The notes under the pieces were generated by a model. That model saw only the letters and a program-made list of their open reading frames with translations, was not told where the DNA came from and did no database searches. Made by a program: the position numbers and the translations under genes. From assembly GCA_963760735.1 (NCBI GenBank), contig CAVXEB010000004.1, positions 620,001-684,000 of the forward strand: DNA of 64,000 nucleotides, given 5' to 3'. Source of the DNA: CF-46 sp963760735. GTDB taxonomy: Bacteria; Chloroflexota; Limnocylindria; Limnocylindrales; CSP1-4. Below, in pieces: positions 52,692 to 60,945 of this stretch; the first letter of the stretch is position 1, and every line of letters starts with the position of its first letter.

Positions 52692-54026
52692 TCAGTTTAG
52701 ACGCTCGCCCGCCAGAATCGAGATTGCGTCGGCCAACTCCGCCACAAGTGTTGCGTCCGGGCCCTCGACCATCACGCGGAGGGCAGGCTCCGTGCCGGAC
52801 GGCCGGACGAGCACCCGGCCCGTCCCGCCGAGCCGCTCCTCGGCGTCGCGGATCGCCCGCTGGAGCGCCGGATCGCCCTCCCACTGGTCCTTGTGGCGGG
52901 CCTTCACGGCGCGCTGTTGCTGGGGCAGCAACGGGATCCGGGTCGCGAGCTCGGCGAGCGGCCGCCCGGCCCGGGTCATGACGCGGAGGACCTCGAGGGC
53001 GGTCACGATCCCGTCGCCCGACGTGGTGTGCTCGAGCACGATCACGTGACCGCTCTTCTCCCCGCCGAGCCCGGCCCCTGACACCTGCATCCCGTCGAGG
53101 ATGTACTTGTCCCCGACCGGCGTCCGGATCACCTGCCCGCCGGCGTTCTGCACGGCCGTCTGCAGCCCGCCGTTTGACAGCACGGAGACCACGAGCGCCT
53201 TCTCGGGCAGCGCGTGGCGCTCGAGCCGATCGAGGGCAAGGATCCCGAGGACCTGGTCGCCGTCGACGATCTCGCCCGACGCGTCCACGGCGATCAGGCG
53301 GTCGGCGTCACCGTCGAGGGCGAAGCCCACGTCGGCGCCCCGCTCGCGGACGGCCCGGGCGAGCGACGCGGGCGAGGTGGCGCCCGACGCCACGTTGATG
53401 TTCACGCCGTCCGGATCGTTGTGGATCGTCTCGACCGTCGCCCCGGTCGCTGCGAGGATCTCCGGCCCGACGACGCCGCCCGACCCGTTGGCGCAATCGA
53501 GGACAATGCGGAGGCCGCCCGCCGGCACCGATCGAGCCAGCGTCAGCCGGTGCTCGCGGTAGCGATCGAGGAGCGACGGGTCGACGACCGACCGGCCGAT
53601 GTCGGCGTTCCCGACCGAGCCGAGCTCCTCGGTCCGCCAGATCAGCTGCTCGATCTCGTCCTCGACGTTGTCGTCGAGCTTGAGCCCGTGCGCGTCGAGC
53701 ACCTTCAGGCCGTTGTCGTCGGCCGGGTTGTGGGAGGCGGAGACCATGATCCCGGCGGCGAAGTCAGCGGTGCCCGCGAGGAACGCGAGGGCCGGCGTCG
53801 GGACGCAGCCCGTGATCCGGACGTCGGCGCCTAGGCTGGTTGCGCCGGCCGCGATCGCCGCCACGAACATGTCACCGGAGCGGCGGGTGTCCTGCCCGAC
53901 GACGAGCCGACCGCCCTTCCCGACGAGGTGATGGGCCGTCGCCCGGCCGAGGGCGTAGGCGAGCGTCGGTTTCAACTCGACATTCGCGACGCCGCGAATG
54001 CCGTCGGTCCCGAACAGGCGCGGCAT
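52692..54026 (-). CDS. glmM: Phosphoglucosamine mutase
   Basis: This 444-residue enzyme converts glucosamine-6-phosphate to glucosamine-1-phosphate. RLFGTDGIRGVAN opens the family, the phospho-serine is in IMVSASHNPADDNG, the magnesium loop is ALDGDADRLIAVD and VRPSGTEPALRVMVEG binds phosphate. It lies one base after cdaR, as in many Gram-positive-type bacteria where GlmM interacts with and restrains the cyclase CdaA. The neighbouring GlmS and the later GlmU complete the pathway within this window. Confidence 0.96.
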   Translation of the reverse strand: MPRLFGTDGIRGVANVELKPTLAYALGRATAHHLVGKGGRLVVGQDTRRSGDMFVAAIAAGATSLGADVRITGCVPTPALAFLAGTADFAAGIMVSASHNPADDNGLKVLDAHGLKLDDNVEDEIEQLIWRTEELGSVGNADIGRSVVDPSLLDRYREHRLTLARSVPAGGLRIVLDCANGSGGVVGPEILAATGATVETIHNDPDGVNINVASGATSPASLARAVRERGADVGFALDGDADRLIAVDASGEIVDGDQVLGILALDRLERHALPEKALVVSVLSNGGLQTAVQNAGGQVIRTPVGDKYILDGMQVSGAGLGGEKSGHVIVLEHTTSGDGIVTALEVLRVMTRAGRPLAELATRIPLLPQQQRAVKARHKDQWEGDPALQRAIRDAEERLGGTGRVLVRPSGTEPALRVMVEGPDATLVAELADAISILAGERLN

Positions 54027-54027
54027 G

Positions 54028-55251
54028 TCAGGGCGCCGCCGACGAGCTGCCCGCGGCGGTGACCGTGAGCGTGACCGTGGGAGGGTCGACGCTCAGCAGC
54101 CGGAGCCCGGCCTGGAGGACCGGCGTCGGGTGGATCTCGTGCGTCCCGACACCGAGGCCCGCCACGTCGATGGGGACGGTGAAGCTCGCCGGATCGATCC
54201 GGTCGAGGTCGGCGATCGGGCCCGCGACCGTCACGATGACGCTCCCGGTCGAGAGGGCATATTCGAGACCGGGCTGGCGGCCCGTCAGGACCAGGGCCGC
54301 GTCGAAGGACCGCGTCCCCGTCACGGCCCGCATCGTGATCGTCACGTGGGCCGAGGTGGTCTCGGAGACGACGCCGGACGGGAGGACGAGCTTGACATCG
54401 GTGTCGATCGTGCCGGTCGCGGCACCGACCGAGATCGGGTCCGTGTCCGCCTTCGAGACCGTCGCGAGGACGGGCGCATCCCCCTTGATCGAAACCACGA
54501 CGGGATCGACGGTGACCGTGTCGACGACGTATCCGGTCGGCGGCGTCCCGACGACGACCGGGTTGACCGGCACCGATTTCGTCTGCGCGTCGCTGAAGAC
54601 GGCGATCTTCACGTGGACGGTCGCCGGGTCGACGCGGACGGGGCTGAGCGCCTTGCCGAGGTTGTCGACGGGGATGAGCGGGACGTCACGATCCACGGAC
54701 AGACCGTGCGGATCGATCGCGACGTCGGCCTGGGCGGCAACGACGTAGCGGACCACGGAGTCCGGCCCCGAGACCGTCACGGTGTCCTGGCTCTTCAGCG
54801 GCGTGCCGATCTCGAGCCCCTCGGGCGTCGTGCCGGTGTCCACGGTGACGGGAACCTCGTACGAGGTGTACGGGTCGAGCTGGACGTTGATCCCGCGCGG
54901 CTCGTAGTCGATGACGATGAAGCGCGGGTCCACCGAGGTCACCTCGACCGTCTGATACGTCGAACCTGCCTCCGGGTCGACTCCGGCGAGGTCCACGGTC
55001 GCGAGGAAGCTGTCGACGGTCGGACCGGCCCCGATGTCGCCGCTCTCGATGTACCGGATCCGGGTCACGGGCGGCAGGTTGCCGAGGATGACGGCATCCG
55101 TGGGCTGGTTGATCGCCTGGATCGGGACCGGGGTCGTGAACTCGAACTGCGACTGCGAGACGACGAGGCCCGCGTACAGCAGGAAGGCGAGCGCGATCGC
55201 GAGCAGCTTGAGAGGCCAGTTGTGGACGATGAGCCCGACGAGTCGCCTCAC
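54028..55251 (-). CDS. cdaR: YbbR-domain protein, putative regulator of diadenylate cyclase
   Basis: This 407-residue protein has one N-terminal membrane helix (about residues 12-32, LKLLAIALAFLLYAGLVV) and then four or so repeated beta-rich YbbR domains outside the membrane, seen in recurring patterns such as VPVTVDTGTTPEGLEIG, VPVNPVVVGTPPTGYVV and VPIDVAGLGVGTHEI. In cdaA-cdaR-glmM operons CdaR modulates cyclase activity. Its GTG overlaps the cdaA stop by GTGA, and glmM follows after one base. Confidence 0.9.
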   Translation of the reverse strand: MRRLVGLIVHNWPLKLLAIALAFLLYAGLVVSQSQFEFTTPVPIQAINQPTDAVILGNLPPVTRIRYIESGDIGAGPTVDSFLATVDLAGVDPEAGSTYQTVEVTSVDPRFIVIDYEPRGINVQLDPYTSYEVPVTVDTGTTPEGLEIGTPLKSQDTVTVSGPDSVVRYVVAAQADVAIDPHGLSVDRDVPLIPVDNLGKALSPVRVDPATVHVKIAVFSDAQTKSVPVNPVVVGTPPTGYVVDTVTVDPVVVSIKGDAPVLATVSKADTDPISVGAATGTIDTDVKLVLPSGVVSETTSAHVTITMRAVTGTRSFDAALVLTGRQPGLEYALSTGSVIVTVAGPIADLDRIDPASFTVPIDVAGLGVGTHEIHPTPVLQAGLRLLSVDPPTVTLTVTAAGSSSAAP

Positions 55252-56183
55252 CGCGGCGCCCGTGCGGCCGCTGCCGGATCCTCGTCGGCGACCTTCGCGG
55301 TCCCGTTCGCCCGGCTCCGCCCGACGAACCGGCCGAAGTCCGTGAGTCGCGGGGCGCGGCCGCCGAGCTCGCCGGGCAGCCGGCGGCCGATGCGACCTCG
55401 CGCCCGATCCGGGGCGAGCAGCGCCCGGAGCGCCTTCGCGAGCTGGGGCTGGCTGAGGTTCCGGACGATCCGGGCTCGCTCGACGAGGCTGACCTGACTG
55501 TTCTCCTCGGAGACGACGACCACCACGGCGTCGGTCTGCTCGGTGATCCCGAGCGCGGCCCGGTGGCGGGTCCCGAACCGCTCCGTGTGGACGGTCATCT
55601 CGGCGAGGGGCAGCAGGGCACCGGCCGCGATGATCGTCTCGTCGCGGATGACCACCGCGCCGTCGTGGAGCGGCGTCCGCGGGGCGAAGATCGTGCGGAG
55701 CAGGTCCGCGCTGATGTCGGCGTGGATCATCACCCCGGTCTCCGCGACCTCCTCGAGCCCCGTCTCACGCTCGAGGACGATCAGGGCCCCGTGGCCGTCG
55801 GCCGACAGGAGCGATGCGGCCCGGGAGACCTCGTCGGCGACGTGGACGATCGTTCGCGCCTCCGTCGAGGAGAAGAGCCAGTAGAACGATCCGACGCGGC
55901 CGACCCGCTCGAGGGCCCGCCGGAGCTCCGGCTGGAAGACGACGACGAGGGCGAACAGGCCAACGACCGCGAGGGTCTGGAGAATCTGGGTGAGGAGCCG
56001 GAGGTCGAACGCGCGCGCCGCCGCGTACACCGCGAAGAGGACGCTCACGCCAATCACGAGACTGACGGCTCGGGTCCCCCGGATCAGGCTGAACAGCCAG
56101 TAGATCAGCAGCGCCGTGATCGCGATGTCGATCAACGCAGTCAGGTCGATCTGGCCGACGATCGACCTGAGAAGCTCCGGCAT
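55248..56183 (-). CDS. cdaA: Diadenylate cyclase
   Basis: This 311-residue membrane enzyme makes cyclic di-AMP from two ATP. Three N-terminal helices (about 13-33, 38-58, 65-85) precede a DAC domain with the catalytic LHDGAVVI and GTRHRAALGITEQTDAVVVVVSEE motifs. A 45-residue Arg/Ala-rich tail follows the domain. The order cdaA-cdaR-glmM links second-messenger control of turgor to wall precursor synthesis. The ATG at 56183 lacks a Shine-Dalgarno; TAGACT lies nine bases upstream. Confidence 0.95.
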   Translation of the reverse strand: MPELLRSIVGQIDLTALIDIAITALLIYWLFSLIRGTRAVSLVIGVSVLFAVYAAARAFDLRLLTQILQTLAVVGLFALVVVFQPELRRALERVGRVGSFYWLFSSTEARTIVHVADEVSRAASLLSADGHGALIVLERETGLEEVAETGVMIHADISADLLRTIFAPRTPLHDGAVVIRDETIIAAGALLPLAEMTVHTERFGTRHRAALGITEQTDAVVVVVSEENSQVSLVERARIVRNLSQPQLAKALRALLAPDRARGRIGRRLPGELGGRAPRLTDFGRFVGRSRANGTAKVADEDPAAAARAPR

Positions 56184-56192
56184 CGTTCGTGC

Positions 56193-56198
56193 AGTCTA
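56193..56198 (-). promoter_or_regulatory. Putative -10 element for the cdaA operon
   Basis: TAGACT on the minus strand is followed by nine bases and the cdaA ATG, so the message would have a leader of at most about three bases. Confidence 0.4.
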
Positions 56199-56260
56199 CA
56201 TCTGGAAGGAGCGCCGACAGCCCGGTCGGCGGCCCGTCGGGACCGTCGCCGGCCGCTCCG

Positions 56261-57643
56261 TCAGGCGCACAGCTCCGCGACCCTCGGCTCGTCGGCGAGC
56301 CGGGTGCTGACCAGCTCGCAGAGACGACGATGGGTCTCGGTGTCGGCATCGAGGTCGGCGAGCCGGCCCAGGAGGAGGAGCTTGTCGGCGGCCTGCGTCC
56401 GCCAGCCGCGATCGAGGTAGAGCTCCGCGAGCAGGAGGTGGAGGTCCGGGTCGGACGGGGCGAGGCCGATCGCCAGGTAGCAGGCGTCGACGGCGGCCAC
56501 GTGGCGGCCCGCGCGGCGATGGGCGCGAGCGGCAGCCAGGAGGCCGGCGTGGGCCTCGGCGAGGTCACCGGCGAACAGGTGGGCCTCGGCGGCGGCCCCC
56601 AGCGCGATCCCGAGGCCGACCGGCTCCTTGACCTCCGCGACGGGCGCGGCCTCGACCGCCGCTGCGTCGGGGAGCGCCTCGACGTCGGCCGTCCCGGCCC
56701 CGTTGGACGCGTCCGCGTCGAAGGCCCCGGCCTCGAGGGCCTCCGGCTCGACGGGAGCCTCCGGCGGCGCCACGGGTTCGGCGACGACGGCCGGCTCGGC
56801 CTCGATCGCGAGCTCGATCGCGGCGTCCGCGACGGGTTCCGCCTCGGCCTCGACCGCGGCGTCGGGCTCGGCCTCGACTTCATCGGCCACGCCCGCGGCG
56901 GCTTCGAGCTCCGACACCGCCTCGACGGCGACGGCCGGGGCGGCCGCGGGCTCGATGACCGGGGCCTCGCCTGCCGCCTCGAGCTCGGGGACCGCAGACT
57001 CGAGCTCCGGCTCCGCCTCGACGATGACCGGCTCGAGCATCCGGAGGGCCTGATCGAGCGCCCGCTGCGCCGCCTCGTCGCCGGGCGACGCGGTCCGGAG
57101 CCGCTCGGCGAGGGCCTCGACGTGCGTTCGGCGCGTCCGCGATTCCGCGAGCTCCAGCGCGCGCCGCGCGGCGTCGGTCGCATCGGCCAGCCGCCCGGCG
57201 TCGTCGAGGACTCCGGCGAGGCGGTCGAGCGACTCCGCGGCATCGGTCCGCCGCCCGAGTCGGACCTGGGCCTCGGCGATCCCGCGCAGGGCGACCTCGT
57301 CCCGTGGCGCGATCGTGAGGGCGCGCCCGTAGGCCGCGACCGCGTCCTCGGGTCGGTTCATCTTCACGAGGATCCCGCCGATGCTCGCGTGCGGCAGCGC
57401 CCGGTCGGGGGCGATCGCGGCGGCCTCGCCGTAGGCGTCGATGGCCGCGGCGTTCCGGCCGCGGAGGGCGGCGACATGGCCCCGCCGCAGGGCGTCCTTG
57501 TACCGCTCGTACAGCGTCGCCGATGCGCCCGCGGATCGTGCGCCCGATCTCGGGGTCACGCGCGGCCGCTTGCCGGCGAGACCGTCCTGCTCCGCGCCCG
57601 TCGGCCAGGCCGACTTCCGATCCGGGTCCTTCGACGTGCTCAT
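56261..57643 (-). CDS. TPR-repeat protein with Ala/Glu/Pro-rich centre
   Basis: This 460-residue protein has a basic N-terminus, tetratricopeptide repeats at about 44-165 (for example AAIDAYGEAAAIAPDRALPHASIG and DAVAAYGRALTIAPRD), a low-complexity acidic Ala/Glu/Pro/Val segment from about 210 to 340, and further TPR-like helices at about 345-440 (AVDACYLAIGLAPSDPDLHLLLAELYLDRG). No signal peptide is present, so it is a cytoplasmic scaffold of unknown partner. It overlaps argF by ATGA. Confidence 0.75.
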   Translation of the reverse strand: MSTSKDPDRKSAWPTGAEQDGLAGKRPRVTPRSGARSAGASATLYERYKDALRRGHVAALRGRNAAAIDAYGEAAAIAPDRALPHASIGGILVKMNRPEDAVAAYGRALTIAPRDEVALRGIAEAQVRLGRRTDAAESLDRLAGVLDDAGRLADATDAARRALELAESRTRRTHVEALAERLRTASPGDEAAQRALDQALRMLEPVIVEAEPELESAVPELEAAGEAPVIEPAAAPAVAVEAVSELEAAAGVADEVEAEPDAAVEAEAEPVADAAIELAIEAEPAVVAEPVAPPEAPVEPEALEAGAFDADASNGAGTADVEALPDAAAVEAAPVAEVKEPVGLGIALGAAAEAHLFAGDLAEAHAGLLAAARAHRRAGRHVAAVDACYLAIGLAPSDPDLHLLLAELYLDRGWRTQAADKLLLLGRLADLDADTETHRRLCELVSTRLADEPRVAELCA

Positions 57644-58608
57644 CCGGCGAGGATCTCCACGAGCAGCGCCTTCTGGACATGGAGCCGGTTCTCGGACTGG
57701 TCCCAGATGATGCTCCGCGGACCGTCCATGACCGCGGAGGTGATCTCCTCGCCGCGGTGGGCCGGCAGGCAGTGCATCACGACCGTGTCCGGTCCGGCCG
57801 TCTCGAGGAGCGACTCGTCGACCTGGTAGTCGGCGAACGCGTCGCGGCGGGCCTCGGCCTCGACCTCCTGGCCCATCGACGTCCAGGCGTCCGTGTAGAC
57901 GACGTCCGCGCCGCGGACGATCCGGGCCGGATCGGTGCCGAACTCGAGCCGGGTGCCGTTCGCCGCCGCCAGGGCCTCGGCGCGCTCGACGATCCGCGGG
58001 TTCGGGCCGTAGTCGGCCGGATGGGCGAGGCGGACCTCGAGCCCGAGCATCGCCCCGAGGAGCGCGAGCGAGTGGTAGACGTTGTTGCCGTCGCCGACGA
58101 ACGCGAGGACCCGGCCGTGGAGGTCGCCGAAGCGCTCGCGGAGCGTGAACAGGTCGGCCAGCGCCTGGCAGGGGTGCTCGCGCAGCGTGAGGCCGTTGAT
58201 CACCGGGACCGACGCCTGGGCCGCGAGCTCCACGACGACCTCGTGCGGGCCCGTCCGGGCGACGATCGCATCGACGAACCGCTCGAGGTTGCGGGCGACG
58301 TCGCGAACGCTCTCGCGGGCGCCCATCACGACGTCCTCGGTGAGGTAGATCGCGTGCCCGCCGAGCTCGTTCATCCCTGCCTCGAAGGTGACGCGCGTGC
58401 GGAGGCTCGGCTTCTGGAAGAGCATCGCCAGCGTCCGCCCGGCGAGCGGGGTCGCGAGCGGTGTCCCGTGCTCGCGTCGGGCGTGCTCTTCGGCCTTGAG
58501 CGCCGCCGCCCGGTCGAAGATCCGCTCGACCTCGTCGGGGGACAGGTCGGCGACGGACAGCAGGTCACGTCCGTGCAGGGACGAGACGGATCCGGCCACG
58601 GCGTTCAC
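57640..58608 (-). CDS. argF: Ornithine carbamoyltransferase
   Basis: This 322-residue enzyme joins carbamoyl phosphate and ornithine to citrulline in arginine synthesis. FQKPSLRTRVTFEAGM is the carbamoyl-phosphate site, HPCQALADLFTL and DGNNVYHSLALL the ornithine region, and VMHCLPAHRGEE the closing HCLP motif; DAWTSMGQE is also present. The GTG at 58608 is preferred over one three bases upstream because TAGCAT lies exactly six bases before it. Its stop overlaps the TPR gene. No other arg genes are in the window. Confidence 0.95.
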   Translation of the reverse strand: MNAVAGSVSSLHGRDLLSVADLSPDEVERIFDRAAALKAEEHARREHGTPLATPLAGRTLAMLFQKPSLRTRVTFEAGMNELGGHAIYLTEDVVMGARESVRDVARNLERFVDAIVARTGPHEVVVELAAQASVPVINGLTLREHPCQALADLFTLRERFGDLHGRVLAFVGDGNNVYHSLALLGAMLGLEVRLAHPADYGPNPRIVERAEALAAANGTRLEFGTDPARIVRGADVVYTDAWTSMGQEVEAEARRDAFADYQVDESLLETAGPDTVVMHCLPAHRGEEITSAVMDGPRSIIWDQSENRLHVQKALLVEILAG

Positions 58609-58614
58609 CACGCC

Positions 58615-58620
58615 ATGCTA
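58615..58620 (-). promoter_or_regulatory. Putative -10 element for argF
   Basis: TAGCAT on the minus strand, followed by six bases and the GTG at 58608, fits a leaderless argF message. No Shine-Dalgarno is present. Confidence 0.5.
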
Positions 58621-58922
58621 GCGGTCAGGTGGTCCGTCGACTGTGTGACCTTCGTCCCGTCGCGCCGGTTGACGCCGCGCCGATCCTTCAGCGTGACCCG
58701 CCCTCGCCCGCGCGCCGATCATGCGCCCGATGGGTCAACCGAGGGCCGGCGACGAAACCGCTCGCCGATCGGTGCGCCGGACGCATGGTTCGACGCCTGA
58801 ATGACCTCAATCGACCGGTCGAGCCCAGACGCGCCCGCCGTCCTGCGTCGTTCGACGCGTCGAGCGCGCGAGAGGCACCCGAAGAGCGGAGCGACCCACC
58901 GGGGTCTCCGGTTTGCCGGGCC
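58621..58922. other. 302-base intergenic region between rpsI and argF
   Basis: No gene with coding character is seen on either strand. A short inverted repeat ACCGG-AGACC-CCGGT follows the rpsI stop but has no T tract. The argF -10-like element lies just outside the left edge. Nothing else is recognised. Confidence 0.5.
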
Positions 58923-59321
58923 CTACCGCTTGGTGTACTGCGGCGCCTTGCGCGCGCGCTTCAGCCCGTACTTCTTGCGCTCCTTCATCCGCGGATCGCG
59001 GGTCAGGAGGCCGGCCTGGCGAAGCGGCAGGCGGTTGGCATCCTCGTCGACCTCGAGCAGCGCCCGGGCGATGCCGTGGCGGATGGCCCCGGCCTGGCCG
59101 GTGACCCCGCCACCCTCGACCTTGATCATCGCGTTGAAGTGACCCTCGGTGCCGGTCACGCGGAAGGGCATCCGGACGTCGGACTCGTTCACGGCGTTGC
59201 CGAAGTGCTCCTCGAGCGTCCGGCCGTTGATCACGATCTCGCCCTCGCCGGGCAGGAGTCGGACGCGGGCGATGGCCGTCTTGCGGCGGCCCGTCCCGGA
59301 GTAGAACGCAGGCGTGGTCAT
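58923..59321 (-). CDS. rpsI: 30S ribosomal protein S9
   Basis: This 132-residue protein matches S9: YSGTGRRKTAIARVRLLPGEGEIVINGR at the N-terminus, GGGVTGQAGAIRHGIARALLE in the middle and the basic tail ERKKYGLKRARKAPQYTKR that reaches the P-site tRNA. GAGGAG upstream marks the ATG. It follows rplM by 13 bases, the usual L13-S9 pair. Confidence 0.98.
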   Translation of the reverse strand: MTTPAFYSGTGRRKTAIARVRLLPGEGEIVINGRTLEEHFGNAVNESDVRMPFRVTGTEGHFNAMIKVEGGGVTGQAGAIRHGIARALLEVDEDANRLPLRQAGLLTRDPRMKERKKYGLKRARKAPQYTKR

Positions 59322-59334
59322 CGTTGGCTCCTCG

Positions 59335-59766
59335 TCAGGCGAGCGGCTCAGGCCGCTGGGCCTGATGGGGGTGATCGGTGCCGGCGTAGACCTTCAGCTT
59401 CCGCAGCTGCTGCGCACCGAGGCGGTTCCGCGGCAGCATCCCCTTGACGGCCCGGCGGATGACCTCCTCGGGTCGCCGCTCGAGGAGGTGCCCGAGGGTC
59501 TCCTCCTTGTAGCCCTGGGGATGGCCGCTGTGGCGGATGTAGAGCTTGGTTTCCTTCTTGTTGCTCGAGACGGCGATCCGCGACGCATTCAGGACGATCA
59601 CGTGGTCGCCCGAGTCGAGGTTCGGCGCGTACGTCGGCTTGTGCTTGCCCTCGAGCACGCGCGCGATGCGCGACGCGAGCCGGCCGAGGGTCTCGTCCGC
59701 CGCGTCGACGACGTACCAGCGCCGCTCGATCTCGCTCTCGCGGACCGCGTAGGTCTTCGTGCTCAT
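59335..59766 (-). CDS. rplM: 50S ribosomal protein L13
   Basis: This 143-residue protein matches L13: RRWYVVDAADETLGRLASRIARVLEGKHKPTYAPNLDSGDHVIVLNA near the N-terminus, and RRPEEVIRRAVKGMLPRNRLG and LKVYAGTDHPHQAQRPEPL near the end. Its ATG overlaps the truA stop by one base (TGATG). Confidence 0.98.
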   Translation of the reverse strand: MSTKTYAVRESEIERRWYVVDAADETLGRLASRIARVLEGKHKPTYAPNLDSGDHVIVLNASRIAVSSNKKETKLYIRHSGHPQGYKEETLGHLLERRPEEVIRRAVKGMLPRNRLGAQQLRKLKVYAGTDHPHQAQRPEPLA

Positions 59767-60584
59767 CAGTCTTCGATCGTCTCCGTCTGTCCTGGCTGCC
59801 CCTGCCGCCGTCCGAGGACGACGCGGCGGAGGCAGAGTCCTCGCGCCGGGGCCATCACCCCGTTGCGGGCCGGCGTCCGGGCGGCGATCGCCTCCCGGAC
59901 CTCCTCTTCCGTCATCTTGTCGTGCCCGACCTCCAGGAGGACGGCCACGATCCGCCGGACCATGCCCCGGAGGAAGGCATCCGCCCTGACGTCGATCGTC
60001 ACGAGCGATCCCTGCCTCCGGACCCGGACCGCGTGGACGGTCCGGACCGGCGTCCGATCCTCGACCACCGCCCCGAAGGCGCTGAAGTCGTGCCGGCCGA
60101 TGAAGGCCTGCCCGGCTCGCTCCATGGCGGCGACGTCGAGCGGGTCCCGCACCCCGAGCGCCTGGCGCTCGCGGAGCGGGCTGTGCGGCCCGTTCCAGAC
60201 GGTGTAGCGGTATTCCCGATACCGCGCCGCGCGACGTGGGTGGAACCCCGGTCGCGTCCGCCGGACGTCGCGCACCGCGATGTCCGCCGGGAGCTGGCCG
60301 TTGAGCGCCGCCTCGAGACCCTTCGCGCCCAGCCGACCGGCGTAGGTGAAACCGATCACCTGTCCGGAGGCATGGACGCCGGCATCCGTCCGGCCGGCCC
60401 CATCCACCGCCCGGCGCTCCCCATCGCTGAGGCGGGCCAGTGCGGCTTCGAGCTCTCCCTGGACCGTCCGGACCCCACGTCGTTGGACCTGGAACCCGGC
60501 GAAGTCCGTTCCGTCGTATTCAACCGTCGCGCGATAGCGCGCCGGCACGCCCTCTCGGGCGTGGGATATGGTCGTGGTGGTCAA
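59766..60584 (-). CDS. truA: tRNA pseudouridine(38-40) synthase
   Basis: This enzyme of about 270 residues isomerises uridines 38-40 in the tRNA anticodon arm. YRATVEYDGTDFAGFQVQ opens the family, the catalytic aspartate is in VDGAGRTDAGVHASGQVIGF, and FLRGMVRRIVAVLLEVG is near the end. A TTG at 60584, six bases after the rplQ stop with AGGGG upstream, is the longest start; a GTG at 60548 just before PARYRATVEYDG is also possible. The rplQ-truA-rplM-rpsI order is common. Confidence 0.94.
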   Translation of the reverse strand: MTTTTISHAREGVPARYRATVEYDGTDFAGFQVQRRGVRTVQGELEAALARLSDGERRAVDGAGRTDAGVHASGQVIGFTYAGRLGAKGLEAALNGQLPADIAVRDVRRTRPGFHPRRAARYREYRYTVWNGPHSPLRERQALGVRDPLDVAAMERAGQAFIGRHDFSAFGAVVEDRTPVRTVHAVRVRRQGSLVTIDVRADAFLRGMVRRIVAVLLEVGHDKMTEEEVREAIAARTPARNGVMAPARGLCLRRVVLGRRQGQPGQTETIED

Positions 60585-60590
60585 CCGCCC

Positions 60591-60944
60591 CTAGATCAGC
60601 TCGATCTGGACGATCGGGGCGGCGTCGCCCTTGCGCATCCCGATCTTCACGATCCGGGTATAGCCCGACGATCGATCGGCGTACTTCGGGGCGATCTCGT
60701 CGAACAGCTTCGTCACGACGAGCGGCTCGTTCGGGAACGCGGCGACGACGGCCCGGCGGGCCGTCAGGTCATTCCGCTTGGCGAGCGTGATCATCCGCTC
60801 GACGCGGCCCTGGACCTCCTTGGCCTTCGCCTCGGTCGTCTGGACGCGCTCGTAGCGAAGGACGGAGACCGTCAGGTTCTTGAAGAGGGCGAGCCTCGGC
60901 CCCTGCTTCCGGCTGAGCTTGCGGCCGCCGATGCGGTGCGCCAT
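60591..60944 (-). CDS. rplQ: 50S ribosomal protein L17
   Basis: This 117-residue protein matches L17: MAHRIGGRKLSRKQGPRLALFKNLTVSVLRYERVQTTEAKAKEVQG at the start and GGYTRI-like SSGYTRIVKIGMRKGDAAPIVQIELI at the end. The ATG at 60944 lies one base after the rpoA stop; the longer frame upstream is not coding for this protein. Confidence 0.97.
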   Translation of the reverse strand: MAHRIGGRKLSRKQGPRLALFKNLTVSVLRYERVQTTEAKAKEVQGRVERMITLAKRNDLTARRAVVAAFPNEPLVVTKLFDEIAPKYADRSSGYTRIVKIGMRKGDAAPIVQIELI

Positions 60945-60945
60945 G

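Noticed and set aside
58801..59142. A 113-codon plus-strand frame starting in the rpsI-argF gap
   Set aside because: It runs antisense through rpsI, is Arg/Ser-rich and has no recognisable domain or ribosome binding site.
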